Assembly: GCA_027315445.1 (NCBI GenBank)
Contig: DAHUYA010000117.1
Location: 1-33,832, forward strand
Length of the DNA: 33,832 bases
Source: Acidimicrobiaceae bacterium
GTDB lineage: Bacteria; Actinomycetota; Acidimicrobiia; Acidimicrobiales; RAAP-2
Direction of reading: 5' to 3'
Shown here: one piece after another, positions 1 through 8,284 of the stretch
Numbering within the stretch: the first letter of the stretch is position 1
How the letters are laid out: every line of letters starts with the position of its first letter
Translations under genes and position numbers: made by a program
The notes under the pieces: model-generated
What the model was told of the DNA's origin: nothing
The model's input: only the letters and a program-made list of their open reading frames with translations
Databases searched by the model: none

Positions 1-332
1 CAACGCGAAGACGCGCCAGCGCCACGACTACCCGGGGGAGGCCTGGCGCCGCTCCTACGCCAGGCGAAGCGCCGTCGAACGGCTCGAACAGCCGGATCAA
101 GGACCCCGCCACGATCGACGTCGAGAAGGGCTGGTGCCGACTCATGGACCTCGTCACCCCGAGCCTGTTCCTCGCGGTCGCGCTTGTCGTGCGCAACCTC
201 GCCCTCGTCGACGCGTTCGAGGCTCGCCAAGTCGAGAATGCGCGTCGGCGAGTTGCCGGCCTCCCACCAAAGACCCGCCGCAGGCGGCGCACGGGCCTCG
301 CCGAGCTTGTCGGAGCGAACGCCCCGCCATAA
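1..332 (+). pseudogene. Transposase C-terminal remnant, frameshifted and cut by the window edge
   Basis: The end of a DDE-type transposase, judged by resemblance to actinobacterial transposase C-termini. Frame 2 from base 2 reads a basic stretch containing YPGEAWRRSYARRSAVERL. The continuing homology (NSRIKDPATIDVEKGW, then a hydrophobic VTPSLFLAVALVVRNLALVD helix and FEARQVENARRR) is in frame 3 and stops with TAA at 330-332. Removing one base near position 86 joins the halves as AVERL-NSRIKDP, so a single-base insertion (or sequencing error) is the simplest explanation. The N-terminal part lies outside the window, so the IS family and its ends cannot be determined. Unlikely to encode an active enzyme. 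Confidence 0.6.
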
Positions 333-480
333 CGGGGCGCGACCACCGGGCAGTCGAGATTCGGTGGGCGGCGCGCGCTCCGGCGCAGGCGATCAGACCT
401 GACATCCCCCGCTGACGCCCGGCGAAGGCGGTGTCACACCCAATTGTGAAGATGGGTGAGATCCAAACGTGAAGACCTCT

Positions 481-557
<77 letters not shown>

Positions 558-568
558 TCGTGTCAACG

Positions 569-574
569 AGATTA
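569..574 (-). promoter_or_regulatory. Candidate -10 element of the tRNA-fMet gene
   Basis: TAATCT on the minus strand lies 11 nt before the first base of the tRNA, a reasonable distance for a -10 box and a short 5' leader. No convincing -35 hexamer is present 16-18 nt further upstream. Confidence 0.35.
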
Positions 575-655
575 GCAGGACCTCCGCGCCTCCGCACCGG
601 CCGTCGGCGCCACCGCCCCGCCGGCCCAGCAGCACATCGAGCCGGCAAACCTCGT

Positions 656-991
656 TCAGACCGACTGCCCCGACGGCGGTGGTGAAGGCCGTGGTGAAGG
701 CGGCCCGTCGGAGGCGGTGCTCTCCGCCGAGTCGAGCTTTAGGTCGATCGGCCCGTGCTCCTGCTCGTGGCGACCGAGGGCCTCCACCAACCTCGTGACC
801 TCTGCCGCCGTCTCCGCCGTCGCCCGGCCGGTGTGCTGGGCGTAATGGGCGGCGCCGAGGTCCCGCAAGAGGGCGTCGGCGGCGCGTTTGGCCTGGATGG
901 TATCGAGTTTCGCCTGCCCCTTCTGGGCGGCGTCCTTGGCGGCGGCCGTCGCCGTGGCCGCCTGCTCCTTCACCCTGTCGAGGAATCCCAT
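656..991 (-). CDS. Small coiled-coil hypothetical protein (111 aa)
   Basis: Starts MGFLDRVKEQ, preceded by a clear ribosome site (GGGAGG, about 9 nt upstream), which fixes the start. Residues 1-45 are rich in Ala, Lys and Gln and should form an amphipathic helix or coiled coil. Residues 45-85 form a second helical segment, and the last 20 or so are a Ser/Pro tail. It resembles small actinobacterial proteins of the 'MGLLDKVKAQA' type, whose function is unknown. There is no signal peptide or membrane segment. It lies downstream of the UPF0182 gene in the same direction but 128 nt away, so it probably has its own promoter. Confidence 0.7.
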   Translation of the reverse strand: MGFLDRVKEQAATATAAAKDAAQKGQAKLDTIQAKRAADALLRDLGAAHYAQHTGRATAETAAEVTRLVEALGRHEQEHGPIDLKLDSAESTASDGPPSPRPSPPPSGQSV

Positions 992-1119
992 GGTGTTGGA
1001 ACCTCCCGTCTTCCCGGCCCGTCACCGGGCGGCTCCCCCGCTCCTCCATTCTCTCACCTCAACGTCGGCGACGCGTCGGGAGGCCACGGGTCAGGCGGCT
1101 GTGCACCGAAGCGCCGCGG

Positions 1120-4100
1120 TCAGGCCGCCGAGGCCGGGACGGTGGTCGTCGTCGACCCCTTGGTGACCGAGCCGTTCTCGCTTCCCGACCCCGAGGTCGA
1201 CCCCGAACCGCTGCCCCCCGCCGGGCTGGGCACCGAGGTCCCCGCAGCCGCCCTCGAGGTCCCTCCGGCGGCTCCCGATCCGCTCGAGCCCGTCGAGGCA
1301 CCGGAACCACTGGAGCCACTGCTCCCCGATCCCCCATTGCCCCCGCCGGACCCTCCCCCGCCCGAGGCGGCCGAGCCTCCTCCACCCAGCAGTTGCAGCG
1401 CCTCGCTCTGCAGCTGCTGGGCGGTGGCGACGTCCGACTGGAAGTTCCCCAGGGCGTTGGCACCCCCGGCACGAAGAGCTGCCTGCGCCTGTTGGTAGTA
1501 GGCGGCTGCCTGCTTCAGGTCCCTGGCGGCCCCCGCCACATCGGCGGTGGTGACCGGCCCGGTGCTGCTCGGCCCGGTGTCGACCGAGGAGGAGCTCGAG
1601 CCGAGGTTGGTGCCCAGCGCGGCGTTGACCGCGCCGTAAAGGGTCGAGCTCACCTCCACGTGCGACCCGAACACGGCGATGACGTTGCGCAACTGCGGCA
1701 ACGGGTTGCTCGACGAGGTCACGTAGAGCGGCCGGATGTAGAGGACCGAATTCTCGATCGGTACCGTGAGGATGTTGCCGAGCAGCACCTGCGAGCCGTG
1801 CTGGTCGAGCAGCGTGATCAGCTGGGAGACCTGGGGGGCCGCCTGGATGCTCGAGTCGGCCAGCACGGGTCCCACCACGTTCTCGTTGGAGGGCGTCACG
1901 TAGGCGTTGAGCGTCTCGTACTCACCCTGGTCGGAGGTGCCGATCAAGAAGGCGGACAGGTTCTGGTTCCCCGACTGGTTGCCCGACGAGTAGGGCACGT
2001 AGTCGTCAGTGACGGTGAACGACTGCCGATTCCGGCCCGGCAGCGCCATCTCCTGGTAGAGGGGCGACATCGGCTGCAGCGGACCGGTGATGGTCTGGCC
2101 CTGGGCGTTGACGTACTGGGTCACCGCCAGCGCCTGCGACGGCGAGCCTGCGCCGGCGGTCGGCGAGACCGTCCAGGCATCGGCCGCGCTGAAGAAGGCG
2201 CTCGGACTCGTGATGTGGTAGCGGCCGTACATCGCGGCCTGCACCGAGAACATGTCCTGGGGGTAACGGAGGTGTGCCCGGATGACCGCCGGCATCCGCG
2301 AGGCCGGGGTGAACAGACGAGGGAAGGCGGCCTCGTAGGTGCGGAGGATCGGGTCGTTGTCCATGGCGTAGAAGGTCATCTTCCCCGAGTAGGCGTCGAT
2401 GACCACCTTCACCGAGTTCCGCACGTAGTTGTAGCTGCCCGGCAGGCCGCTGCCCTGCGGCACGTTGACGGTGTCGGCGTTCTGCGAGTACGGGTACTGG
2501 CTGGTGGTGGTGTACCCGTCGATCACCCAGTCGATGTGACCACCGACCACCACCGGGTACGGGCTCGAGTCGAAGCTCAGGAACGGGGCTGCCTTGGCCG
2601 CCATCTGCTGCACGTCGCGCACGAACATCATGCGCGAGTGGGCGGTGATGAGGTTGGAGATGAGCAGGTTCAGGTCACCGAGCCGGATGGCGAAGGCCGC
2701 CCGCGTGAGGAAGGACCCCATCGGCACGCCGCCGCTGCCCGCGTAGTGGCTCTCCACCGGGCCGCCGCCCGCCACCTCGTAGTCGAGCTCCTTCTGCTTG
2801 GTGTCGGCGACCACGTACCCCGGCTGGTTCAGCCCGAAGTAGACGTCGGGCTGGGGGAGTTGCAGCGACGAGTAGGTGGGCTCGGGGGGCACGTTCTGCA
2901 CCACGAAGGCCGGCTCCCCGTTGGCGGCGACTGTGTTGGCCGGAGCCAGGGCGACCCCGATCCCGTGGGTGTACTGAAGGTGGGTGTTGACCCAGCTGGT
3001 CGACGGGAGGTTGGCCGTGTTGATCTGGCGGACCCCTATCACGACCGGCACCGTCTGGCCCCCGAGCCGGTAGCGGTCGACGCTGATGGAGGGGAAGGAG
3101 TAGTACGTCTTGATCGCCTGCACCTTCTGGAACGTCTGCTGGGCGATCTGGGGGTCGGGGTCCCACAGGCGAATGTTGGCGATGGTCGCCTGGGTGGCCG
3201 GATCGCTCTCGATCTTGCTGACCGAGACGTTGGTGGTGCCGCTGTAGCGCGACACCTGCACGTGATCGAGCCCGTAGGCCGCTCGGGTGGCGGCGATGTT
3301 CCGGGCGATGTACGGCAGCTCCAACGTGCTCTGGGCCGGGGTCACCCGGAAGGCCTGCAGGACGGCCGGGTAGATGACGCCGATCACCAGGGCCACGAAC
3401 GCCCAGGTGCCCACGGCCAGCACCGGCAACGTCCAACCCTGGCGTCGCACGTTGATCAGCAGGACCACCGCTGCCAACAGGGACACGTAGAAGAGGAGCT
3501 CGAGCGCCGGCAGACGCGACTTCACGTCGGTGTAGCCGGCGCCGCCCACGTACCCCTGGCCCGACACCGCCAGCTGGTAGCGGGCAAGGAAGTAGCCGGC
3601 CGCCTTCACGATGGCGATCAGGGCCAGCAGCACCGACAGGTGGACCTTCACCGCCGGCTGCACCCGTGGCAATGCCCGTTGCAGGCGGATGCCGCCGTTG
3701 AAGTAGTGGAAGACCACGGTGATGATGAACACCACCAACAGGGAGAAGAGCAGCCACTCCACCACGAAATTGAGGAACGGCAGGCGGAAGACGTAGAAGC
3801 CGATGTCCCAGTGGAACTGCGGGTCGACCTGCCCGAAGGGGACGCCGTGAGTGAAGAGGATCCAGTTGTCCCACTGGCCGACGGCGCTCGAAGCAGCGAT
3901 CAGGGCGCAGATGACCGACAGCGCGACGTGCAGACGCCCGGCATATGGGCGGATCACCCGCTGGTACCGGCGGACCAGCTCGTCCTCGGGCTCGAGCGAC
4001 ACCGACTGGCCCCCCAGATGGTCGCAGACCACCAGGTTCGCCCACAGGGCGACGAAGAACGCCGCCCCGAACGAGGCGAAGAGACCGACCTTGTCGGCCA

Positions 4101-4284
4101 GCAGGGTCGACCACACCGAGTGGAGGTCGACGGAGGAGAACCAGAGGCTGTCGGTGTAGACGGTGGCCAGCGACTTGAGCGAGGCCAACAGCGCCACCAG
4201 CACCACGGCGGCGGCGATCCACCACCGCCCACGCCGGCTGGCCAGGCGCGGTGCACGGGCCGGCAGGTCCTGGGGCGCGCGCAC
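1120..4284 (-). CDS. UPF0182 family integral membrane protein (1054 aa)
   Basis: Member of UPF0182 (COG1615), large actinobacterial and cyanobacterial membrane proteins of unknown function. Seven hydrophobic segments are visible at about residues 21-40, 67-86, 117-136, 170-193, 213-233, 258-278 and 285-308. They are followed by a roughly 650-residue domain, probably extracytoplasmic. Family-typical stretches include YTDSLWFSSVDLHSVW near the start and NIRLWDPDPQ in the soluble part. The last 88 residues (967-1054) are an almost pure Gly/Ser tail. The start is GTG; a TAGGCT hexamer 6 nt upstream and the lack of a Shine-Dalgarno suggest leaderless translation. The gene lies 26 nt after the DivIVA-domain gene, so co-transcription is also possible. 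Confidence 0.93.
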   Translation of the reverse strand: MRAPQDLPARAPRLASRRGRWWIAAAVVLVALLASLKSLATVYTDSLWFSSVDLHSVWSTLLADKVGLFASFGAAFFVALWANLVVCDHLGGQSVSLEPEDELVRRYQRVIRPYAGRLHVALSVICALIAASSAVGQWDNWILFTHGVPFGQVDPQFHWDIGFYVFRLPFLNFVVEWLLFSLLVVFIITVVFHYFNGGIRLQRALPRVQPAVKVHLSVLLALIAIVKAAGYFLARYQLAVSGQGYVGGAGYTDVKSRLPALELLFYVSLLAAVVLLINVRRQGWTLPVLAVGTWAFVALVIGVIYPAVLQAFRVTPAQSTLELPYIARNIAATRAAYGLDHVQVSRYSGTTNVSVSKIESDPATQATIANIRLWDPDPQIAQQTFQKVQAIKTYYSFPSISVDRYRLGGQTVPVVIGVRQINTANLPSTSWVNTHLQYTHGIGVALAPANTVAANGEPAFVVQNVPPEPTYSSLQLPQPDVYFGLNQPGYVVADTKQKELDYEVAGGGPVESHYAGSGGVPMGSFLTRAAFAIRLGDLNLLISNLITAHSRMMFVRDVQQMAAKAAPFLSFDSSPYPVVVGGHIDWVIDGYTTTSQYPYSQNADTVNVPQGSGLPGSYNYVRNSVKVVIDAYSGKMTFYAMDNDPILRTYEAAFPRLFTPASRMPAVIRAHLRYPQDMFSVQAAMYGRYHITSPSAFFSAADAWTVSPTAGAGSPSQALAVTQYVNAQGQTITGPLQPMSPLYQEMALPGRNRQSFTVTDDYVPYSSGNQSGNQNLSAFLIGTSDQGEYETLNAYVTPSNENVVGPVLADSSIQAAPQVSQLITLLDQHGSQVLLGNILTVPIENSVLYIRPLYVTSSSNPLPQLRNVIAVFGSHVEVSSTLYGAVNAALGTNLGSSSSSVDTGPSSTGPVTTADVAGAARDLKQAAAYYQQAQAALRAGGANALGNFQSDVATAQQLQSEALQLLGGGGSAASGGGGSGGGNGGSGSSGSSGSGASTGSSGSGAAGGTSRAAAGTSVPSPAGGSGSGSTSGSGSENGSVTKGSTTTTVPASAA

Positions 4285-4290
4285 AGACGG

Positions 4291-4296
4291 AGCCTA
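4291..4296 (-). promoter_or_regulatory. Candidate -10 (TAGGCT) for leaderless UPF0182 mRNA
   Basis: TAGGCT on the minus strand ends 6 nt before the GTG at 4284. This is the spacing expected if transcription starts at the start codon. The same extended string ACATAGGCTC precedes the AAA+ ATPase gene. No -35 is evident; the expected position lies inside the end of the upstream gene. Confidence 0.42.
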
Positions 4297-4310
4297 TGTT
4301 GGCGCGGTCG

Positions 4311-6371
4311 TCAGGCTGGGGTCGGGGCGACCAGGCACCGGCAGCCGGGGTGGGCCGGCGGGTGGAAATGCCCGGTGGGGAACTCCTCGCCCGGGACGAG
4401 CACACCACTGAGGGCGTTGTCGTCGCAGTCCGCGCAAGGGTCACCGTCGCCGCCCAGCACCCAGCGGACACCGCCGACCTTCTTGGCGGCCACCAGCACC
4501 CCGGCCGAGAAGGCCTGGAGCGCCTGGTCGCCCACCAACCGCTCGATCCGTTCCCCCCGCCACTCCCGGTAGGCGGCACCCACCCTCTCGGCATCGTCGA
4601 CGTCCTCGGGCACCCCCTCGGCCCCGACCAGTCGCCGGCGAAGGAGGGTGACCACGGTGCGGGCCAGCGCGTCGGCCGCCGCCCTGGCCGCCTTGTCGTC
4701 GGGTGCAGAGGGCGCCTTGCGGGGTCGGCCACCGGCAGATTCCGTCCCGAAGACCACGCCGGCTGCCACGGCCTCGCGCAGGAGCTCCACGGAGGCCTCG
4801 GTGTACCGGGCCCGTTGCTCGTCCTCGGCGCCGAAGGCGTCCTCCGTCCATTGGCCGTTGCCCGCACGCAGCCGGTCGAGCAGGTGGTTCTGGTCGTCCT
4901 GCAGCGCCCGCTTCAGCCGTCGGGCCAGCTTGGCGACGACCGGGTCGAGCAGCTCGGCCCGGCGGGCGAGCAGCCGCTGGTCGGCGGTCTCCTCGGTCTC
5001 GGTCCCGGCCGTCCCCTCCGACGATTCCGACGGAACCGGCCCTGCCGAGGGAGCCGGCCCGGTCGTCCCCTCGACGGCCTCGGCCAACCGGGTCTCGACG
5101 CCCGTCCCCGACGACGCAGCCGGGACCGCGTCGCGGATCACGACCGCCCCGGCACCCGACCGCCCCGGCGCGGCGCGGCCCGCCTCCTCGGCGCGGCCGG
5201 CCTCCTCGCCGCGGCCTGCCCGGAGCCGGGCGAAGAGCTCCTCCACCGACTGGGCTTCGATCGCCGCCTCACCGGTGCCGTTCTCACCGATGCCGTTCTC
5301 ACCGGACCGGCTCGGGCGCGGGCCGGTGCCAGCGGACGGCTCGGGCGCCACCTCCGGGGGCAGGAGCACCACCTCAGCGGTGTCCTCCTCGGGAGCTGGG
5401 GACGCGGCCTTCGCGGGCACCGACCCACCGACCGTCTCCCCGCCGGCACCCTGCCCCGCCGATCCTGAGGTCGGCGCCCGGGTCGCCTCGGCCGGCGAGG
5501 TCACCTCCGCTCCCTCGACCTCCTCGTCCTCGACGGACCCGATGCCGGCCAGGCCGGCGTCGGCCTCGAGAGCGTCGACCGCCGCCTCCGCCTCCACCAG
5601 CAGCTGGGCCTCGCTGGGCTCGGGCGATGGGCGGTGCGCCACCCTGGCGGCGGCCGAACGGGCCCGCTCGTCCGCCTTCGACAGGTCGACGACGATGTCG
5701 TCCACCTGGTCCCGGACCGTCATCACCGCGGCGGCCAGGGTGTCGCGGGCCGCCCGGAACTGCTCGATCTGCAGAGTGAGCGCCCGGCGGCGCTGGGCCA
5801 TGTCGGCCAACACTCGGCGCCGGGCCTCCTGGGCCTGATCGATCATCGCCCGCCCGTGGTCACGCGCCCGGGCGATGAGGGCGTCGCCGTCCGCCCGTGC
5901 CGCTTCGAGGAGCGACGCCGCCTCCTCCTCCGCCCGCTGGCGAACCGATCCCGCAGCCAGCTCCATCTCCGCGATGCGGGCCGCAGCCTGGGACTCGGCC
6001 CCCACCTGCACCTCGTTGGCCCGCTGTTGCGCCTCGTGCACAAGGGTGGCCGCCTCCGCCTCGGCGTCGGCCACGATCCGGGCCGCCTCCTCGTGGGCGT
6101 GGCGGAGCACCTGGGCGCTCTGCTCGCCGAAGGCCGAGGTGAGGGTGGCCTCGTCGAGCACCGGGTGACGAGCCCGCTCCTCGGCCTCGGCCAGCTCGTG
6201 GCGCAGCTCCTGCTCACGTTGCTCCCAGTTCTGCAGCTCGCGCGCCAGCAGTTCGAGGTAGGAGCGGACCTCTTGGGGGTCGAAGCCGCGGCGGACGGTG
6301 CCGAACGAGTGCCGGGCGACGTCGACCGCGCTCACCCTCGAGGAGGAGATCGTCGGACGGTCCTCGGACAT
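4311..6371 (-). CDS. DivIVA-domain protein with phage MuF-like C-terminal Cys/His domain (686 aa)
   Basis: Residues about 10-60 match the DivIVA/Wag31 N-terminal domain (VDVARHSFGTVRRGFDPQEV, then a start-of-coil segment). DivIVA proteins bind negatively curved membrane and organise polar growth or division. Residues 60-240 are a continuous Ala/Glu/Arg-rich coiled coil. About 245-450 is acidic, Pro/Ser/Gly-rich linker. Residues about 470-640 are helical. The final 47 residues carry C646, C649, H668, H670, H674, C677 and C679, with DPCADC and PPAHPGCRC. That arrangement matches the C-terminal signature of phage Mu F / SPP1 gp7-type head morphogenesis proteins and could bind zinc. Ordinary DivIVA proteins are much shorter (about 200-400 aa) and lack this end. 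The ATG start follows TAGTCT by 7 nt, with no strong Shine-Dalgarno. Confidence 0.85.
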   Translation of the reverse strand: MSEDRPTISSSRVSAVDVARHSFGTVRRGFDPQEVRSYLELLARELQNWEQREQELRHELAEAEERARHPVLDEATLTSAFGEQSAQVLRHAHEEAARIVADAEAEAATLVHEAQQRANEVQVGAESQAAARIAEMELAAGSVRQRAEEEAASLLEAARADGDALIARARDHGRAMIDQAQEARRRVLADMAQRRRALTLQIEQFRAARDTLAAAVMTVRDQVDDIVVDLSKADERARSAAARVAHRPSPEPSEAQLLVEAEAAVDALEADAGLAGIGSVEDEEVEGAEVTSPAEATRAPTSGSAGQGAGGETVGGSVPAKAASPAPEEDTAEVVLLPPEVAPEPSAGTGPRPSRSGENGIGENGTGEAAIEAQSVEELFARLRAGRGEEAGRAEEAGRAAPGRSGAGAVVIRDAVPAASSGTGVETRLAEAVEGTTGPAPSAGPVPSESSEGTAGTETEETADQRLLARRAELLDPVVAKLARRLKRALQDDQNHLLDRLRAGNGQWTEDAFGAEDEQRARYTEASVELLREAVAAGVVFGTESAGGRPRKAPSAPDDKAARAAADALARTVVTLLRRRLVGAEGVPEDVDDAERVGAAYREWRGERIERLVGDQALQAFSAGVLVAAKKVGGVRWVLGGDGDPCADCDDNALSGVLVPGEEFPTGHFHPPAHPGCRCLVAPTPA

Positions 6372-6378
6372 CTTCCAG

Positions 6379-6384
6379 AGACTA
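6379..6384 (-). promoter_or_regulatory. Candidate -10 (TAGTCT) for the DivIVA-domain gene
   Basis: TAGTCT on the minus strand is 7 nt before the ATG at 6371, consistent with a leaderless transcript. It sits in the 91-nt gap separating this gene from the PDZ-Lon protease gene. No clear -35 was found. Confidence 0.4.
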
Positions 6385-6462
6385 CGACGCCGGGGGTGCA
6401 GAGTTGCGTGATCGCGCCCGATCGCGTCGCTCGTCGGCGAACGCCGGTTGCACCGCGCACCC

Positions 6463-7584
6463 TCACGGGGACGGGGACGGCGGCACGTGGCCGCCCAGCC
6501 GCCGCAGCACCCCCAGGGCCTGCGAGAGGGTCGCCACGGCGTACACCTTCAGCGAGGGCACGTCCTTGGACCTGGCCGCTGCGTACTCCTGGGGCGGCAC
6601 CAGGAAGACGGTGGCACCGGCCCGCTCCACGGCCACCGTCTTCTGCGCCACCCCGCCCACGTCACCCACGTTCCCCTGCGGGTCGATGGTGCCGGTGGCC
6701 GCCACCACCCTCCCGCCTGTGAGGTCCCCGCCCGAGAGCCGGTCGAGGAGCCCGAGGGCCATGGCCAGCCCGGCCGACGGCCCGCCGATGTCGGCGGTGT
6801 CGATACGCACGGGGAACGGGTAGGTGAAGACCTGCCGGGTCTCGACGCTCACCCCGAGGTAGGCGTCCGAGCTGCCGACGCCCGGGCACCCCGACGGCGC
6901 GGGCACCCCCTTCGGACGGCGGCCGAGGCGCACGTGGCGCTCGACGGTGCGCCCGTAGTCGACCGACCCGCTGGCCCCGACCGAGACCAGTCGCACCGCC
7001 AGCCGGGCCACCGCGCCGGGTCGCAGCCGCTGGAGGGCCCCCACGAACTGGCACACCCCGGGGGTGGGCGTGCCGTCGACCGCGGTCACCAGCTGTCCGA
7101 CCTGCAGGTGGCCGTCGGCCGGCGAGCCGATCTGCACCCCGAAGACCAACGTCCCGCCGTCGCGCACGGTCACCCGATCGCCGAGGCGCCGGAAAGCGGC
7201 CGCCTCCGCCGCCGCCTTGGCCTGCTCCATCTCGAGGAATCCCTGCACGAGCAGCTGGTCCGACGAGGTGCCCGGCTCGAGCACCTGGTCGGCGTTCACC
7301 AGGGTGGCGTCGCCGTTCAGCCGGTAGGGCAGGTAATCGAGCAGCGTCAGCTGGGTCAGGTAGACGTCGGTCAACAGCACCCGGCCGTACAGCTTGTCCC
7401 CCTTGCCGGGCGGGAGATGGATGAGCGGTCCCACCGGCTGGGCGTCCCCCGGTGTCAGGGCGTACTCGTTGAGCTGCACCCGGTCGGCCACCACCGCCAG
7501 CACCACCACCAACGCGACCACCGCCGCCAGCACGGCCGGCCACCGCCGGCGGCGGGGAGCGGGACTGGGGAGGGGGGCGGTCAT
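6463..7584 (-). CDS. Membrane-anchored PDZ-Lon (S16) serine protease, YlbL-like (373 aa)
   Basis: Residues 16-34 form one membrane anchor after an Arg-rich cytoplasmic start. A PDZ domain follows at about 140-200 (GVQIGSPADGHLQVGQLVTAVDG). The C-terminal Lon proteolytic domain contains the catalytic Ser270 in GGPSAG and Lys315 in VGGVAQK, the Ser-Lys dyad of peptidase family S16. There is no ATPase domain, so it should be an ATP-independent protease acting outside the membrane, as proposed for YlbL-type proteins. The ATG at 7584 was chosen because the anchor begins directly after it; a longer reading frame upstream is the antisense of the HEAT-repeat gene. It is divergent from that gene with only 9 nt between the two start codons. 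Confidence 0.88.
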   Translation of the reverse strand: MTAPLPSPAPRRRRWPAVLAAVVALVVVLAVVADRVQLNEYALTPGDAQPVGPLIHLPPGKGDKLYGRVLLTDVYLTQLTLLDYLPYRLNGDATLVNADQVLEPGTSSDQLLVQGFLEMEQAKAAAEAAAFRRLGDRVTVRDGGTLVFGVQIGSPADGHLQVGQLVTAVDGTPTPGVCQFVGALQRLRPGAVARLAVRLVSVGASGSVDYGRTVERHVRLGRRPKGVPAPSGCPGVGSSDAYLGVSVETRQVFTYPFPVRIDTADIGGPSAGLAMALGLLDRLSGGDLTGGRVVAATGTIDPQGNVGDVGGVAQKTVAVERAGATVFLVPPQEYAAARSKDVPSLKVYAVATLSQALGVLRRLGGHVPPSPSP

Positions 7585-7587
7585 ACT
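7582..7587 (+). promoter_or_regulatory. Candidate -10 (CATACT) for leaderless HEAT-repeat mRNA
   Basis: CATACT, one mismatch from TATACT, ends 6 nt before the GTG at 7594. It overlaps the ATG of the divergent protease gene, so transcription of the two genes may interfere. Confidence 0.33.
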
Positions 7588-7593
7588 CGTCCG

Positions 7594-8226
7594 GTGACCG
7601 AGGATCCTGCCACGGGCGAGCGACGCCAGCCGGTCGACCCCCAGTCGGTGGTGCTCGCCGGGCACCGACGGGACGAGCCGACCGCACGGGAGGCGCTCCG
7701 ATCGACCGACCCGACGGTCCGGGCGGCCGCGGTGGGCGCCCTGGCCCGCATGGGCAGGCTCGAGCCTGCGGTGGTGGTGGCGGCGTTGGGCGACCCCGCT
7801 CCGGGCGTGCGGCGGCGCGCCTGCGAGGAGGCGGCCCGGTTGCCACCGGTGGCTGCCGGCCCGATCGAGGAGGCGTTGCGGACCTCCCTGGGTGACCCCG
7901 ACCCGCTCGTGGTGGAGGCGGCCTGCTGGGCGCTGGGCGAGCACCGCGCCCGCTCGGCGGTCGACGTGCTGTCGTCGGTGGGCCGGCGCCACCCCGACGC
8001 CCGTTGCCGCGAGGCGGCGGTGGCGGCCCTGGGGGCGGTGGGCGACCCCGCGGGCAAGTCGGCGGTCCGCGAGGCCTGCGCCGGCGACCGGCCGGCCGTC
8101 CGCCGCCGGGCCGTGGTGGCGTTGGCCGCCTTCGAGGGGACCGACGTGGAGCGGTCGCTGCGGGCCGCCCTGGGCGACCGCGACTGGCAGGTCCGCCAGG
8201 CGGCCGAGGTGCTGCTGGCCGAGTGA
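7594..8226 (+). CDS. HEAT-repeat protein (210 aa)
   Basis: From about residue 30 the protein is a series of roughly 30-residue helical pairs of PBS-lyase/HEAT type, with repeating elements such as DPTVRAAAVGALARMG, DPLVVEAACWALGE, DARCREAAVAALGAVGD and DWQVRQAAEVLL. Five to six repeats fill the whole protein. Such solenoids bind proteins; no catalytic residues, signal peptide or membrane segment are seen. The GTG start is chosen because the similarity to repeats begins shortly after it and a -10-like hexamer sits 6 nt upstream. It converges on mreB. The partner and role are unknown. Confidence 0.82.
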   Translation: MTEDPATGERRQPVDPQSVVLAGHRRDEPTAREALRSTDPTVRAAAVGALARMGRLEPAVVVAALGDPAPGVRRRACEEAARLPPVAAGPIEEALRTSLGDPDPLVVEAACWALGEHRARSAVDVLSSVGRRHPDARCREAAVAALGAVGDPAGKSAVREACAGDRPAVRRRAVVALAAFEGTDVERSLRAALGDRDWQVRQAAEVLLAE

Positions 8227-8267
8227 GGCGGCGACCGGTGCCCCGGCCATCCTGCGGTTTCGCCGCC
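8227..8267. terminator. Possible bidirectional terminator hairpin between HEAT and mreB genes
   Basis: GGCGGCG (8227-8233) is complementary to CGCCGCC (8261-8267) across a 27-nt loop. It lies just after the HEAT stop codon, where two convergent genes meet. There is no U-tract, so it is at best a weak intrinsic terminator. Confidence 0.25.
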
Positions 8268-8284
8268 GGGCGGACCGCTCCGGG

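Noticed and set aside
437-458. Hairpin CACCCA-N10-TGGGTG downstream of tRNA-fMet, possible terminator or IS end
   Set aside because: Only 6 bp with a 10-nt loop and no U-tract; no matching IS end is visible inside the window.
1393-4572. Very long open frame on the plus strand opposite UPF0182
   Set aside because: Antisense shadow of a high-GC gene: composition is rich in Arg, Gly, His and Val with no recognisable domain, while the minus strand encodes a clear UPF0182 protein.
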